Origin: Streptomyces coeruleorubidus
GTDB taxonomy: Bacteria > Actinomycetota > Actinomycetes > Streptomycetales > Streptomycetaceae
DNA length: 64,000 nt
Reading direction: 5' to 3'
Assembly: GCF_028885415.1 (NCBI RefSeq)
Contig: NZ_CP118527.1
Span: 6,014,001-6,078,000, forward strand
The position numbers and the translations under genes were made by a program. Position 1 is the first letter of the stretch, and each line of letters opens with the position of its first letter. Below are positions 33,760-44,333 of this stretch, piece after piece. The notes beneath the pieces are model-generated. The model made no database searches. It was not told the DNA's origin and saw only the letters and a list, made by a program, of their open reading frames with translations.

Positions 33760-34953
33760 TTGACCTGGTCAGCAGCCCTGCCCGGTGCCGCTGTGCGCGT
33801 GTTGCGCACAGCGGCCGGGTGGCGTGTGCTCCAAGTGGCGCTGCTGGTGGGCGGGGTGCTCGTCATCGGGCTCCTGTGCGGGGAGCGGGCGCATGCGGCG
33901 GACGGCGTACGGGCGCTGACGCACGTCACGGCCGGGCGGATCGACTCGCCTGGGCCTCACTCCGTGTCCGGAGTCGGCAGCGCTCCCCTCGCGGGGGCCG
34001 TGGGTGAGCGGGTCGTGCGGGCGGCTGGTGATACCGGCGAGGCGGTGAGCAAGGGGCTGGGAGCGGCGCAGGCGAAACAGCGGTCCTCGTCTTCTCCGTC
34101 GCCGCTGCCCACGCTGCCGGCCATGCCCACGCTGCCGGCCATGCCCAAGCTGCCGCCGCTGCCCAAGCCGCCGGCGCTGTCCGAGCTGCCCCCACCGTCC
34201 GGCCCGCCAACGGCCCCCAAGCCGCCGACGCTGCCGGTGCTGCCGGACGCGCCCGCACTGCCCAAGCTGCAAGACCTCCCAGACCTCCCAGAACTCCCGG
34301 ACCTCCCGGACCTCCCGGACCTCCCGGACCTCCCGGACCTCCCGGACCTCCCCGACCTGCCGAGGCCGTCGGACCTCCCGCCCGCACCCCCCGCCGGTGA
34401 AGTCACGCTCCCGGGAGCGCCCGCCCTTCCCGGGCTTCCCGGCCTCCCCAACCACCCCCCACTCCCGAACCACCCCCTCCCCACCCCGAGCCACCCCCTC
34501 CCCACCCCGATCACGACCGACCCGCAGCCGTGCAGGACGGCACCGACCCCGGCCGACCCCCCTGCCACCGTCGGACGGACCAGTGGGGCGGAGTCAGTCG
34601 CTGCGGAGTCGGACACCGTAGTGCGCGGCGCCGAGCACCACGCCGCCGGCCGCACAGAGAACGCGGGCCACGCCGGCCACGCAAAGCACGCCGGCCACAC
34701 CAGACGCGCAGAGCACGCCGGCCCGTCCGCCCACGTCGGACCTGCCCCGGGCGGCCACGGGCCCGCAGGCCGGCCTGACGGCACGCTCGGCAACCGGTCC
34801 ACGGCCGACCACAGCACATCGCGCCACGGCGACCCGCACGCCGTCACGCTGAGCCATCGGGCCCCGCTGAGACTCCTGCCCGGTGTCGCGGCCCGCTCCT
34901 GCGCGGCCGGCACCCGGGACAGTCACCGGGACATCCCCGTCTTCCCCGGTTAG
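33760..34953 (+). CDS. secreted Pro-rich protein with DLP repeats
   Basis: 397 aa if started at TTG 33760, with GGAGGA about 12 bases upstream. A signal peptide is clear (VLQVALLVGGVLVIGLLCGE, cleavage after AHA). The mature part begins with a short helical region (VGERVVRAAGDTGEAVSKGL), then becomes Pro-rich: LPTLPAMP units, ten DLP tripeptides, and LPNHPLPTPSHPLP. A His/Ala/Gly-rich part (GHAGHAKHAGHTRRAEHAG) follows, with no globular domain. No wall anchor or binding motif is seen. The role may be structural at the cell surface. The last 130 residues are of uncertain reality because composition alone can keep such a frame open. Confidence 0.55.
   Translation: MTWSAALPGAAVRVLRTAAGWRVLQVALLVGGVLVIGLLCGERAHAADGVRALTHVTAGRIDSPGPHSVSGVGSAPLAGAVGERVVRAAGDTGEAVSKGLGAAQAKQRSSSSPSPLPTLPAMPTLPAMPKLPPLPKPPALSELPPPSGPPTAPKPPTLPVLPDAPALPKLQDLPDLPELPDLPDLPDLPDLPDLPDLPDLPRPSDLPPAPPAGEVTLPGAPALPGLPGLPNHPPLPNHPLPTPSHPLPTPITTDPQPCRTAPTPADPPATVGRTSGAESVAAESDTVVRGAEHHAAGRTENAGHAGHAKHAGHTRRAEHAGPSAHVGPAPGGHGPAGRPDGTLGNRSTADHSTSRHGDPHAVTLSHRAPLRLLPGVAARSCAAGTRDSHRDIPVFPG
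34273..34362. repeat. 9-bp tandem repeat coding for (Asp-Leu-Pro)n
   Basis: Ten copies of a GACCTCCCG-type unit, six or so of them identical. The unit length keeps the frame, so copy number could change without breaking the protein. Confidence 0.85.
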
Positions 34954-35196
34954 CACGGGGAGACCGCCGCTCCCCGGCGCCGCTCCGCCGATACCGCTCA
35001 CGGTTTCTCACCATCGCCCTCACCCCACCGACTCCACGAGGCATCGCCTCCGGACGGCCGAAAACCGTCGGTCGCCCGAGGCCGAAAGCTCGTGGATGGG
35101 GTCGGGTGGTCCCCATTGGGGTGGGGACCAACCACCCCGCGCCCCGGAGAGCCGGGCCCTGAACAGGGCCTTTGCGCACCTTCGGGGGTGCCACAC

Positions 35197-35232
35197 GGGC
35201 CTCACCGGGTCAACCCCAGCCCGGTGAGGCCC
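35197..35232. terminator. terminator upstream of sucCD
   Basis: GGGCCTCACCGGG (35197-35209) and CCCGGTGAGGCCC (35220-35232) form a perfect 13-bp stem with a 10-nt loop. It lies in the 34954-35467 interval, which has no gene. Confidence 0.75.
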
Positions 35233-35270
35233 CTCACCCCAGGCACGCCGTGCCAGAGAGCGCGGCATCA

Positions 35271-35286
35271 TGTGACAGGTATCACC
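35271..35286. promoter_or_regulatory. Crp-like site upstream of sucC
   Basis: TGTGA-CAGGTA-TCACC is close to the palindromic TGTGA-N6-TCACA form and one base from the Streptomyces Crp pattern GTG-N6-GNCAC. It lies about 190 bases before the sucC start. No experimental support is available here. Confidence 0.4.
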
Positions 35287-35467
35287 GCTCAGGTGTGACC
35301 CTCGATTTAGAGGCCCCCCGTAAGCAGCGATAACCTGCGAGACGGACATGCCGCGCGCTCGGACACCGTGTGCGCCTCCCTTGTGACAGACAGCGGACGT
35401 CACGTTGCCCTCGCGGCACGCCCACGCAGACAACGAACCGCGAGATCACTGATAGGGACGGAAGCGC

Positions 35468-36646
35468 GTGGACCTGTTCGAGTACCAGGCGAGGGACCTC
35501 TTCGCCAAGCACGATGTACCGGTGCTGGCCGGTGAAGTCATCGACACGCCTGAGGCGGCCCGCGCAGCCACCGAGCGCCTCGGTGGCAAGTCCGTCGTCA
35601 AGGCCCAGGTGAAGGTCGGCGGCCGTGGCAAGGCCGGCGGCGTGAAGCTCGCCGCCACCCCCGACGAGGCGGTCGAGCACGCGACCAACATCCTCGGCAT
35701 GGACATCAAGGGCCACACGGTCCACAAGGTCATGATCGCCGAGACGGCCCCGGAGATCGTGGAGGAGTACTACGTCTCCTTCCTCCTGGACCGTGCCAAC
35801 CGCACCTTCCTCTCCATCGCCTCCGTCGAGGGCGGCATGGAGATCGAGGAGGTGGCGGCCACCCGCCCCGACGCCGTCGCCAAGACGCCGATCGACGCCA
35901 ACGAGGGTGTCACCGAGGCGAAGGCCCGCGAGATCGTCGCGGCCGCGAAGTTCCCGGCCGAGGTCGCCGACAAGGTCGTGAACGTCCTCGTCAAGCTGTG
36001 GGACACCTTCATCAAGGAGGACGCCCTCCTGGTCGAGGTCAACCCGCTGGCGAAGGTCGCCTCCGGTGAGGTCATCGCCCTGGACGGCAAGGTCTCCCTC
36101 GACGAGAACGCCGAGTTCCGTCAGCCGGAGCACGAGGCCCTCCAGGACAAGGAGGCGGCCAACCCGCTCGAGGCCGCCGCCAAGGAGAAGAACCTCAACT
36201 ACGTCAAGCTCGACGGCGAGGTCGGCATCATCGGCAACGGCGCGGGTCTCGTCATGAGCACCCTGGACGTCGTCGCGTACGCCGGTGAGGCGCACGGTGG
36301 CGTCAAGCCCGCCAACTTCCTCGACATCGGCGGTGGCGCCTCCGCCGCCGTCATGGCGAACGGCCTGGAGATCATCCTCGGCGACCCGGACGTCAAGTCC
36401 GTGTTCGTCAACGTCTTCGGCGGCATCACCGCCTGCGACGAGGTCGCCAACGGCATCGTGCAGGCGCTGCAGCTGCTCAAGGACAAGGGCGAGGAAGTCA
36501 CCAAGCCCCTCGTCGTCCGTCTCGACGGCAACAACGCCGAGCTGGGTCGCAAGATCCTCTCCGACGCCAACCACCCGCTGGTCCAGCGCGTGGACACCAT
36601 GGACGGCGCGGCCGACAAGGCCGCCGAGCTCGCGGCTGCGAAGTAA
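35468..36646 (+). CDS. sucC: succinyl-CoA ligase (ADP-forming) beta subunit
   Basis: 392 aa from GTG 35468. With SucD it converts succinyl-CoA to succinate with formation of ATP or GTP in the citric acid cycle. The ATP-grasp N-terminus reads [20 protein letters not shown], with [20 protein letters not shown] forming the nucleotide site. Later blocks are LLVEVNPLA (metal ligands Glu/Asn) and [40 protein letters not shown] is the CoA-ligase domain with the phosphate-binding loop. Length and motifs are standard. The sucD gene follows after 21 bases, one operon. A possible Crp-like box and a terminator lie upstream. Confidence 0.97.
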   Translation: MDLFEYQARDLFAKHDVPVLAGEVIDTPEAARAATERLGGKSVVKAQVKVGGRGKAGGVKLAATPDEAVEHATNILGMDIKGHTVHKVMIAETAPEIVEEYYVSFLLDRANRTFLSIASVEGGMEIEEVAATRPDAVAKTPIDANEGVTEAKAREIVAAAKFPAEVADKVVNVLVKLWDTFIKEDALLVEVNPLAKVASGEVIALDGKVSLDENAEFRQPEHEALQDKEAANPLEAAAKEKNLNYVKLDGEVGIIGNGAGLVMSTLDVVAYAGEAHGGVKPANFLDIGGGASAAVMANGLEIILGDPDVKSVFVNVFGGITACDEVANGIVQALQLLKDKGEEVTKPLVVRLDGNNAELGRKILSDANHPLVQRVDTMDGAADKAAELAAAK

Positions 36647-36667
36647 GGGACGAGGGACTAAACAGCC

Positions 36668-37552
36668 ATGGCTATCTTCCTCAACAAGGACAGCAAGGTC
36701 ATCGTCCAGGGCATGACCGGTGCCACGGGCATGAAGCACACCAAGCTCATGCTGGCCGACGGCACCAACATCGTCGGTGGCGTCAACCCGCGCAAGGCGG
36801 GCACGTCGGTCGACATCGACGGCAACGAGATCCCGGTCTTCGGCACGGTCGCCGAGGCGATGGAGAAGACGGGCGCGAACGTATCCGTCCTCTTCGTCCC
36901 GCCGGCCTTCGCCAAGGCCGCCGTCGTCGAGGCCATCGACGCCGAGATCCCGCTCGCGGTCGTCATCACCGAGGGCATCGCGGTCCACGACTCGGCCGCG
37001 TTCTACGCGTACGCCGTGTCCAAGGGCAACAAGACCCGCATCATCGGCCCGAACTGCCCCGGTCTCATCACGCCGGGCCAGTCGAACGCCGGCATCATCC
37101 CGGGCGACATCACCAAGCCGGGCCGCATCGGCCTGGTGTCGAAGTCCGGCACGCTGACGTACCAGATGATGTACGAGCTGCGGGACATCGGCTTCTCCTC
37201 CGCCGTCGGCATCGGTGGCGACCCGGTCATCGGGACGACGCACATCGACGCCCTCGCCGCGTTCGAGGCCGACCCCGACACCGACCTGATCGTCATGATC
37301 GGTGAGATCGGCGGCGACGCCGAGGAGCGGGCCGCGGCCTTCATCAAGGAGAACGTGAAGAAGCCGGTCGTCGGCTACGTCGCGGGCTTCACCGCGCCCG
37401 AGGGCAAGACCATGGGCCACGCCGGCGCCATCGTCTCCGGTTCCTCCGGCACGGCCGCCGCGAAGAAGGAGGCCCTCGAGGCCGCCGGCGTCAAGGTCGG
37501 CAAGACGCCGACCGAGACGGCGAAGCTGGCGCGCGCGATCCTGGCCGGCTGA
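36668..37552 (+). CDS. sucD: succinyl-CoA ligase alpha subunit
   Basis: 294 aa from ATG 36668 ([18 protein letters not shown]), with a GAGGGAC-type ribosome site. The CoA-binding Rossmann domain shows [16 protein letters not shown] and GGVNPRKAG. The ligase domain carries [14 protein letters not shown] and [15 protein letters not shown]. The catalytic phospho-His is in [20 protein letters not shown]. All key residues are present. It is co-transcribed with sucC and ends at a strong hairpin 45 bases on. Confidence 0.97.
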   Translation: MAIFLNKDSKVIVQGMTGATGMKHTKLMLADGTNIVGGVNPRKAGTSVDIDGNEIPVFGTVAEAMEKTGANVSVLFVPPAFAKAAVVEAIDAEIPLAVVITEGIAVHDSAAFYAYAVSKGNKTRIIGPNCPGLITPGQSNAGIIPGDITKPGRIGLVSKSGTLTYQMMYELRDIGFSSAVGIGGDPVIGTTHIDALAAFEADPDTDLIVMIGEIGGDAEERAAAFIKENVKKPVVGYVAGFTAPEGKTMGHAGAIVSGSSGTAAAKKEALEAAGVKVGKTPTETAKLARAILAG

Positions 37553-37596
37553 GCAGGGTCAGCGCCCTACGGCTCAGTCGCACAGCACAGCTCATA

Positions 37597-37631
37597 GGTG
37601 GGCCCGCTCCCCGCACGGGGGCGGGCCCACC
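37597..37631. terminator. terminator after sucCD, shared with the convergent gene
   Basis: GGTGGGCCCGC (37597-37607) pairs with GCGGGCCCACC (37621-37631), with a CCCC/GGGG extension in the loop. CTTTCGG follows. Confidence 0.82.
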
Positions 37632-37652
37632 GCCTTTCGGCGGAAGCAGGCG

Positions 37653-38996
37653 TCAGCGTGGCTGCGGCATCAGCCGGACCGGCCCGCGCAGCTCCTCCTC
37701 GCGCAGCTTCGCCCGCAGCTCCCGCTCCGACTCCGACAGCGGTCCGGGTGCGACCGGTGGCGGCACGCCCTGGACGGTCTCGCCCGGCGGCACCGGTGGC
37801 TCGTAGTGCGTGGGGGCCGTGCGGGCGGTGAGGGCCGTGGCTGCGATCAGGGCGATCGTGAAGGCGATGGCGGCCCGGGTCCAGAAACGGGCCCGGCGTT
37901 CCCCGGTCCGGCGCACGTCCAGTGGTTTGGCGGCCCGCAGCCGCTCGATGGAGGCCAGTTCGACCAGCCGCCAGTGGAGCACCTCCGGGTCCGCCAGCTC
38001 CGGCAGCCGCTCGGCGACCGCCTCCCGCGCGTGCATCAGCCGGTTCGCGGCCGCGCGGCTGCTCGCCTCCGTCTCCGCCGCCGTCTCCGGCAGGCCGAGA
38101 CCGACACCGTCGTACAGCAGCAGCGTGCGGCGGTACGAAGGCGGCAGCTGCAGCAGGGTGTCCAGCAGCGCGCGGTCGAACGCGTCGGAGGGCGGCGGCT
38201 CGGGGTGCCGGAAGCGGGGGCGGAACCGGTGCCACGGGGAAAGGGCACAGTCGTACGCCACCGCCCGCACCCAGCTCGCCGGATCGCGGTCGCGGGCCAC
38301 CTCGGGCCAGCGCTGCCAGGCGATGTGGAAGGCCCACTCGACCGCCTCCCGCGCCAGCTCACGGCGGCCGGTCAGCAGGTAGGCCTGCCGGACGAGCGCG
38401 GGCGCGCAGAACGCGTACAGCGCGTCGAAGGCCTGATCGGGGGTCAGAGCGGCGGTCGAGTCGTCCGGCCGCCGCGGGGTTGCTGCCCGGGCGGGGACGG
38501 GGTGCCGGTCGGTGCCGGTGGTGTGGCCCCGGTCGGCGACGGTGGTGTGGCGGTGGTCGGCGACGGGGGTGCGGCCGCGGTCGGTGCCGATGGCGTGGTT
38601 CCGGTCGGCGACGCGGCTGCGTTCGGTGGTCGAGGCCCGGCTTCGGTGGCCGGCTGTGGTGCGGTCCTGGTCCGTGACGGAGGTGCGGCCCCGGTTCCTG
38701 CCGGAGGCGCGGCCGCGGTCCCCGGCCGAGGGGCGGCTGCGATCGCTCGCGGCGGCGGCCTTGCGCTCCGCATGAGGCGGTGTCACTTCCGCCTGGCCGC
38801 CCAGTGAGTTCAGCAGCTTCGCGTACTTCTCCGCTTTCCGGCCGCGCGGCGTCGAGCGGCCGGTCTCCCATCCGCGCACCGTCTCGCTGGTGACACCCAC
38901 CCGGGAGGCCAGTTGAGCCCGCGTCAGCGAGGCGGCCTCGCGCAGGCGCCGGCGTTCCTTGGGCGGGGGAAGCGGGACGGCAGGGCTCTGTGTCAC
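37653..38996 (-). CDS. XRE helix-turn-helix/sigma-70-like fusion regulator with membrane helix
   Basis: 447 aa from GTG 38996 ([12 protein letters not shown]), with AAGGGGCGG upstream. The N-terminus is a Cro/C1-type domain ([20 protein letters not shown] then [20 protein letters not shown]). Residues about 80-180 are an Arg/Asp/Thr-rich low-complexity linker ([19 protein letters not shown]). Next comes an ECF-sigma-like part: region 2 ([25 protein letters not shown]) and region 4 ([21 protein letters not shown], then a helix-turn-helix). One transmembrane helix follows ([17 protein letters not shown]) and a short external Pro-rich tail. It could be a membrane-tethered regulator activated by release. 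The fusion order is unusual. It is divergent from the PerM-like gene over a short AT-rich promoter zone. Confidence 0.72.
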   Translation of the reverse strand: MTQSPAVPLPPPKERRRLREAASLTRAQLASRVGVTSETVRGWETGRSTPRGRKAEKYAKLLNSLGGQAEVTPPHAERKAAAASDRSRPSAGDRGRASGRNRGRTSVTDQDRTTAGHRSRASTTERSRVADRNHAIGTDRGRTPVADHRHTTVADRGHTTGTDRHPVPARAATPRRPDDSTAALTPDQAFDALYAFCAPALVRQAYLLTGRRELAREAVEWAFHIAWQRWPEVARDRDPASWVRAVAYDCALSPWHRFRPRFRHPEPPPSDAFDRALLDTLLQLPPSYRRTLLLYDGVGLGLPETAAETEASSRAAANRLMHAREAVAERLPELADPEVLHWRLVELASIERLRAAKPLDVRRTGERRARFWTRAAIAFTIALIAATALTARTAPTHYEPPVPPGETVQGVPPPVAPGPLSESERELRAKLREEELRGPVRLMPQPR

Positions 38997-39100
38997 AGGC
39001 CGCCCCTTCGTACGGAAAAGTACATAAACGTATATTGAGCGACACAACGGTGGTTCGCCTGTTACGACGGGAAAGCGCGTGTCGTTGGGAGCATGGCGGC

Positions 39101-40855
39101 GTGATCGAGATGACAGCTCGCCGCCGTCCGCCGTCGCCCCTGCTCACCCGGATGCGCGACCGTTCGCCCGGACTGGTCGGTGCCCTCGTGGAGGGTGCGG
39201 TCGCGGCGGGCCTCGGGCTCGCGTCGTTCGCCGTGCTGGTGATGATGCTGTGGATCACCTCGCCGTACCCCGACAGCGGGCCCGGCGGCGCGCTGCACGT
39301 GGCGGCGGCGCTGTGGCTGCTGGCCCACGGAGCCGAACTGGTCCGCACCGACACACTCGCCGGCGTCCCGGCCCCCGTGGGCGTCCCGCCGCTGCTGCTG
39401 CTCGTCCTGCCGGTATGGCTGCTGCACCGGGCGGCGCGGGACGCCACGGACGGGGGGGCGGTGGACGGGGACGACGGCACCGGCGACGGCTTCGACGCGG
39501 GCGTCGAGGAGGTGCAGGGCATCGCGATGATCGCGGAACCGTTGCTGGTCTCCGCCCGTACCGCCTGGACGGGCGTCGTCCTCGGTTACCTCGCCGTCGC
39601 CGCGCCCGCCGCCCTGTACGCCGCGGGCGGTGCGCTGCGGCCGTCGTGGGTGTGGACCGGGATGTGCGTGCCGCTGGTCGCCGTCGTGGCGGCGGGGGCG
39701 GGTGTGTGGTCGGCGTACGGCCGTCCGGGCGGGCCGTTGCGGCGGCTGGTGGGCGTGCTGCCGGTGGGAGTACGGCCGCTGCTCCTCGGGCCGGGCGGGC
39801 GCCCGGGTGTCGCCGCCCGGGCCGCGGCGGCCGGGGCTGCGGTGCTCCTCGGGGGCGGTGCGCTGCTGGTGGCGTTGTCGCTGGTGGGGCACGGCGCGGC
39901 GGCCCAGGCGGCGTTGCTGCGGCTGACGGAGGGGTGGTCGGGTCGGTTCGCGGTGCTGCTGCTGTGTGCGGCCCTGGTGCCGAACGCGGCGGTGTGGGCC
40001 GCCGCCTATGCCCTCGGCCCCGGCTTCGCGCTCGGCGCCGGTCACGTCGTCAGCCCGCTGTCCTCCGCGCCGGCTCCGTTCCTCCCGCCGTTTCCGCTGC
40101 TGGCGGCGGTGCCGGAGGCGGGGGAGGGGCGGTTGGTGCACTGGGTGGCGGCCGGGGTCGTGCCGGTGGTCGCCGGGGTGGTCGTCGGCCGGGTCGTGGC
40201 GAAGAGGGCGGCTTCCGGAGAGCGCGGCGGTACGCGGCCGGGCGGCGGGGGCGATGTCGTCTGGTCGCCGGGGCGCACCGCCCGTGCCACCGCCCTCGCG
40301 GCCGTGCTGTGCGCGGCCGTACTGGCGGGGCTCGCCGCGCTGGCGGGCGGGCCGCTCGGGGTCACGGTCCTGGCCCGGTTCGGGCCCGTGTGGTGGCAGG
40401 TGGGTGCGGCGACGCTGGCGTGGCTGGTGCTGGTGGCCGTCCCGACGGCGGTGACCGTACGGGCCTGGCGGTGCCGGGCGCCTCAGGCGGACGGGCCGAC
40501 CATCGGCAAGCAGCGGGAGGGCCCGGCCGCGGGCGCCCGAAAGGTCAGCCGACTGCGGAAGGGCTCGCGCCCTGGCCGGAGCTGGTTCACACGCACCGGG
40601 ATCGCCGGGATCGCCGGAGTCGCCGGGGATGCAGGGAGCGCCGGGCTCACCGGAAGCGCTCCAGCCGCCGGAGGCGATGTCTCCCCGCCCGACGGGGACG
40701 CGAAGCCGAAGACCTCACCCCCCACACCGGACGCCCCCTACGCCCCCTTCGGCCACGACTCCCTGTACGACCTCCAGGACCAGGACGACGCCACATTCGA
40801 ACCGTACGACTTCCTGCCCCCGCACGACCCGGTCCCGAAGCCGGACAGCCCCTGA
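39101..40855 (+). CDS. PerM-like multi-pass membrane protein (DUF6350)
   Basis: 584 aa from GTG 39101, with GGAG nine bases upstream; ATG 39110 is an alternative. About ten transmembrane helices, e.g. [40 protein letters not shown] and [20 protein letters not shown]. The C-terminal 110 residues are hydrophilic and disordered, rich in Gly, Asp and Pro. In mycobacteria the gene just before purN-purH encodes PerM (Rv0955), a membrane protein tied to cell division and persistence, and position and topology here agree. I call it by synteny and family resemblance; no residue-level motif proves it. Confidence 0.75.
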   Translation: MIEMTARRRPPSPLLTRMRDRSPGLVGALVEGAVAAGLGLASFAVLVMMLWITSPYPDSGPGGALHVAAALWLLAHGAELVRTDTLAGVPAPVGVPPLLLLVLPVWLLHRAARDATDGGAVDGDDGTGDGFDAGVEEVQGIAMIAEPLLVSARTAWTGVVLGYLAVAAPAALYAAGGALRPSWVWTGMCVPLVAVVAAGAGVWSAYGRPGGPLRRLVGVLPVGVRPLLLGPGGRPGVAARAAAAGAAVLLGGGALLVALSLVGHGAAAQAALLRLTEGWSGRFAVLLLCAALVPNAAVWAAAYALGPGFALGAGHVVSPLSSAPAPFLPPFPLLAAVPEAGEGRLVHWVAAGVVPVVAGVVVGRVVAKRAASGERGGTRPGGGGDVVWSPGRTARATALAAVLCAAVLAGLAALAGGPLGVTVLARFGPVWWQVGAATLAWLVLVAVPTAVTVRAWRCRAPQADGPTIGKQREGPAAGARKVSRLRKGSRPGRSWFTRTGIAGIAGVAGDAGSAGLTGSAPAAGGDVSPPDGDAKPKTSPPTPDAPYAPFGHDSLYDLQDQDDATFEPYDFLPPHDPVPKPDSP

Positions 40856-40876
40856 AGCAGCGCGGCAGGCCGCCCG

Positions 40877-41653
40877 TCAGCCGTTGTCCCCCAGCAACCC
40901 ACGCAGCTCCTTCGGCAGAAGTTCCGTGCAGGACTGCTTGGCCTTGTTCGTGAGGGCGTCGTTCATGCAGGTGTAGTAGTCGCGGTAGACCAGCTGGGCC
41001 GTGAAGGACGCGGCGACCAGGGCGATGGCCAGGGATGCCGTGACCAGGCCGCTCACCGCGGCCGTCGTGTGGGGGCGGCCCGGCTGCTCGGAGACCGGGG
41101 AGTCCGGGTCGGCCCTGCGGGGCTTGGCGCGCAGGGCGCTGATGCCCCAGTAGAGGGAGAGCGCGCCGAGCAGCAGTGCCACGTACGGCCAGCTGAAGAG
41201 GGCGAAGAAGAAGGCCCACATGCCCGAGAGCAGGGCATAGCGCGCACGGCGCTGGGCGGGGTCCGTCGGGTCCCAGCGCGGGTTCTGGCCGCCCTGGGGG
41301 CCGCCCGGGCCCTCGGGGCCGCCGCGGGGGCGGTCGCCGAAGCCGCCGGAGGAGCGGCCGGGCTGCCGGTCGCTCCACTGCCCGCCCCACGGCGCGCGGT
41401 CGCCCTCGCCGCCGTCCCGGGAGTCGTCACCCGACGGACGCCGCGGCTGCCAGGGCCGGTCCGGGGTGCCCTCGGGCGGCGGGGCGAACGGGTTGTCCTC
41501 CTGGGAGCCGCGCCCTCGCTCGTCGCCGCGGTCGCCGTCCGAAGGCGCGTCGGGTGGTGAGCTGGGGCGCTCCCGCAGCAGCACGCTGCCGCGCTCCCCT
41601 CCCTGCGCCGAGAGCTGGGGGAACGTGAGGAGTCGCATGCTGCGGTCCGGCAT
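40877..41653 (-). CDS. DUF4190-like membrane protein with acidic Pro/Gly-rich N-terminus
   Basis: 258 aa from ATG 41653 ([14 protein letters not shown]); ATG 41638 is equally possible. Residues up to about 150 are disordered ([46 protein letters not shown]). Three hydrophobic segments follow: [38 protein letters not shown] and [20 protein letters not shown]. The C-terminal loop has [14 protein letters not shown] with two cysteines outside the membrane that may pair. The function is unknown. It sits tail to tail with the PerM-like gene, 21 bases apart. Confidence 0.75.
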   Translation of the reverse strand: MPDRSMRLLTFPQLSAQGGERGSVLLRERPSSPPDAPSDGDRGDERGRGSQEDNPFAPPPEGTPDRPWQPRRPSGDDSRDGGEGDRAPWGGQWSDRQPGRSSGGFGDRPRGGPEGPGGPQGGQNPRWDPTDPAQRRARYALLSGMWAFFFALFSWPYVALLLGALSLYWGISALRAKPRRADPDSPVSEQPGRPHTTAAVSGLVTASLAIALVAASFTAQLVYRDYYTCMNDALTNKAKQSCTELLPKELRGLLGDNG

Positions 41654-41974
41654 CAAGTGAGCGTCTTCCCGTTGATGAGGAGGAATGAGTCGGTGGGCAA
41701 GAACGAGTGGACAGAACTGAACGGTGTCGGACCCGGGTCCGCCATCTCTTGAACGCATCGCGTCCGGACGGCGTTCCCGAACCGGCTCCGCCCAGACGCT
41801 ACCTTCCGGCCATGCCCCCGTCCCGTGGGGGCTGCCCGGTGTGCCGGTATCGTTGCTGTCGGTCGGCCGGTTCGTAGGCTTCCCCGTATCCGGGGGCGCG
41901 AAGCATTCGTATGAATGTACAAACGCCACAGGCCGGCCGCCTGGACAGACGCTTCCCCGAGAAAGGCCCCGACC
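41654..41974. promoter_or_regulatory. purN upstream region
   Basis: 320 bases without a convincing gene. Near the purN side, CATTC-GTAT-GAATG (41904-41917) is a short inverted repeat in an AT-rich patch (GAATGTACAAAC), a plausible operator or promoter element. A GGAGGAATG sequence at about 41681 opens only an 11-codon frame. Confidence 0.35.
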
Positions 41975-42613
41975 GTGGCCGCCAAGCCCGTGGCCCAGCG
42001 CGCCAAGCGCCTCGTCGTGCTGGTCTCCGGATCCGGTACCAACCTTCAGGCGCTCCTCGACGAGATCGACGCCGCCGGTGCGCAGGCGTACGGGGCCGAG
42101 ATCGTGGCCGTCGGCGCCGACCGTGAGGGCATCGAGGGGTTGGCACGCGCCGAGCGCGCCGGGCTGCCCACCTTCGTGCGCGAGGTCAGGGACTACGGCA
42201 GCCGCCAGGAGTGGGACGCCGCCCTGGCCGAGGCCGTCGCCGCCTTCGAGCCCGACCTCGTCGTCTCCGCCGGGTTCATGAAGATCGTCGGCAAGGAGTT
42301 CCTCGCGCGGTTCGGCGGGCGGTTCGTCAACACGCACCCCGCCCTGCTGCCCAGTTTCCCCGGCGCCCACGGCGTGCGGGACGCGCTCGCGTACGGCGCG
42401 AAGGTCACCGGCTGCACCGTCCACTTCGTCGACGACGGCGTCGACACCGGACCGATCATCGCCCAGGGCGTGGTCGAGGTCCGGGACGAGGACGACGAGA
42501 GCGCTCTGCACGAGCGCATCAAGGAAGTCGAGCGAAGGCTGCTCGTCGAGGTCGTGGGGCGGCTCGCCCGCAACGGCTATCGCATTGAGGGACGAAAGGT
42601 AGTTATCCAGTGA
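41975..42613 (+). CDS. purN: phosphoribosylglycinamide formyltransferase
   Basis: 212 aa from GTG 41975 ([12 protein letters not shown]), with AGAAAGG nine bases upstream. It transfers the formyl group of 10-formyl-THF to GAR, step 3 of purine synthesis. Visible are [20 protein letters not shown] (phosphate loop), [20 protein letters not shown] with the catalytic Asn/His/Asp set in [20 protein letters not shown], and [17 protein letters not shown]. The stop overlaps the purH start (GTGA), so the two are coupled. The cofactor comes from the folate pathway that includes folD further right. Confidence 0.96.
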   Translation: MAAKPVAQRAKRLVVLVSGSGTNLQALLDEIDAAGAQAYGAEIVAVGADREGIEGLARAERAGLPTFVREVRDYGSRQEWDAALAEAVAAFEPDLVVSAGFMKIVGKEFLARFGGRFVNTHPALLPSFPGAHGVRDALAYGAKVTGCTVHFVDDGVDTGPIIAQGVVEVRDEDDESALHERIKEVERRLLVEVVGRLARNGYRIEGRKVVIQ

Positions 42614-44172
42614 CCGCCGAGAGCAACAAGCGGCCCCTTCGCCGGGCGCTCGTCAGCGTCTACGACAAGACCGGGCTGGAGGAGCTCGCCCGCGGCCTGC
42701 ACGAGGCCGGTGTGGAGCTCGTCTCCACCGGGTCCACGGCCGCCCGCATCTCCGCCGCCGGCGTCCCGGTCACCAAGGTCGAGGAGCTCACCGGCTTCCC
42801 CGAGTGCCTGGACGGCCGCGTCAAGACGCTGCACCCCCGGGTCCACGCCGGCATCCTCGCCGACCTGCGCCTGGAGGACCACCAGCGGCAGCTCGCCGAG
42901 CTGGGTGTCGAGCCGTTCGACCTCGTCGTCGTCAACCTCTACCCGTTCCGCGAGACCGTCGCCTCCGGTGCCACCCCCGACGAGTGCGTCGAGCAGATCG
43001 ACATCGGCGGGCCCTCGATGGTCCGGGCCGCCGCCAAGAACCACCCCTCGGTCGCGGTCGTCACCAGCCCCGCGCGCTACGCCGACGTCCTGTCCGCCGT
43101 GCAGAACGGCGGCTTCGACCTCGCCACCCGCAAGCGGCTCGCCGCCGAGGCCTTCCAGCACACGGCCGCGTACGACGTCGCCGTCGCCTCCTGGTTCGCC
43201 TCCTCCTACGCGCCCGTCGACGAGTCGCAGTTCCCCGACTTCCTCGGCGCCACCTGGGAGCGCGAGCACACCCTGCGCTACGGCGAGAACCCGCACCAGC
43301 CCGCCGCCCTGTACGTCTCCGGCAGCGGCGGCCTCGCCGAGGCCGAGCAGCTGCACGGCAAGGAGATGTCGTACAACAACTACACGGACACGGACGCCGC
43401 CCGCCGTGCCGCGTACGACCACGCCGAGCCCTGCGTCGCGATCATCAAGCACGCCAACCCCTGCGGTATCGCGGTGGGCGCGGACGTCGCCGAGGCGCAC
43501 CGCAAGGCGCACGCCTGTGACCCGCTGTCGGCGTTCGGCGGCGTGATCGCGGTCAACCGCCCGGTGAGCAAGGAGATGGCCGAGCAGGTCGCGGAGATCT
43601 TCACCGAGGTCATCGTCGCGCCGGACTACGAGGACGGCGCCCTGGAGGCGCTCACCAAGAAGAAGAACATCCGCGTGCTGCGCTGCCCTCAGGGCCCGTC
43701 GAACCCCGTCGAGGTCAAGCCCATCGACGGCGGCGCGCTGCTCCAGGTCACCGACCGGCTCCAGGCCGACGGCGACGACCCGGCCAACTGGACGCTGGCG
43801 GCCGGCGAGGCGCTGAGCGCCGAGGAACTGGCCGAGCTGGCCTTCGCCTGGAAGGCCTGCAGGGCCGTCAAGTCCAACGCGATCCTGCTCGCCAAGGACG
43901 GGGCCTCGGTCGGTGTCGGCATGGGCCAGGTCAACCGCGTCGACTCCGCGAAGCTGGCGGTGGAGCGGGCGGGCGCCGAGCGTGCGCAGGGCTCCTACGC
44001 GGCCTCCGACGCGTTCTTCCCCTTCCCGGACGGCCTGGAGATCCTCACCGAGGCCGGTGTGAAGGCCGTGGTCCAGCCCGGCGGCTCCGTCCGTGACGAA
44101 CTGGTCGTGGAGGCCGCGCAGAAGGCCGGCGTCACGATGTACTTCACGGGGACGCGGCACTTCTTCCACTGA
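42610..44172 (+). CDS. purH: bifunctional AICAR transformylase/IMP cyclohydrolase
   Basis: 520 aa, normal for the family, from GTG 42610 overlapping the purN stop. The N-terminal IMP cyclohydrolase (MGS-like) domain has [20 protein letters not shown] and [19 protein letters not shown]. The transformylase domain carries [17 protein letters not shown], the active site Lys/His pair in [16 protein letters not shown], and [22 protein letters not shown] VKSNAIL. It ends [20 protein letters not shown] and FTGTRHFFH, the usual C-terminus. It makes IMP from AICAR in two steps. A strong hairpin follows after 19 bases. Confidence 0.97.
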   Translation: MTAESNKRPLRRALVSVYDKTGLEELARGLHEAGVELVSTGSTAARISAAGVPVTKVEELTGFPECLDGRVKTLHPRVHAGILADLRLEDHQRQLAELGVEPFDLVVVNLYPFRETVASGATPDECVEQIDIGGPSMVRAAAKNHPSVAVVTSPARYADVLSAVQNGGFDLATRKRLAAEAFQHTAAYDVAVASWFASSYAPVDESQFPDFLGATWEREHTLRYGENPHQPAALYVSGSGGLAEAEQLHGKEMSYNNYTDTDAARRAAYDHAEPCVAIIKHANPCGIAVGADVAEAHRKAHACDPLSAFGGVIAVNRPVSKEMAEQVAEIFTEVIVAPDYEDGALEALTKKKNIRVLRCPQGPSNPVEVKPIDGGALLQVTDRLQADGDDPANWTLAAGEALSAEELAELAFAWKACRAVKSNAILLAKDGASVGVGMGQVNRVDSAKLAVERAGAERAQGSYAASDAFFPFPDGLEILTEAGVKAVVQPGGSVRDELVVEAAQKAGVTMYFTGTRHFFH

Positions 44173-44190
44173 GCCGCGTCGCAATGACAT

Positions 44191-44227
44191 GGACGGGCCT
44201 GCCGGTTGTCAGCCGGCGGGCCCGTCC
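44191..44227. terminator. terminator after purH
   Basis: GGACGGGCCTGCCGG (44191-44205) pairs with CCGGCGGGCCCGTCC (44213-44227), 15 bp with one G-T pair and a 7-nt loop. Confidence 0.85.
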
Positions 44228-44333
44228 GCGTTCGCGTTGCGGTAGGGCTACCGTCAGGGCACCGTTGGAGCACCGTTGAGAACGCCCCTCATCTTCCGCT
44301 GGGAATACGAGCCGGACTGAACCGGCCCCCTGC

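Noticed and set aside
41674..41750. Small plus-strand ORF with GGAGG before ATG near 41686
   Set aside because: It has only 11 codons and no conserved context, so it cannot be supported.
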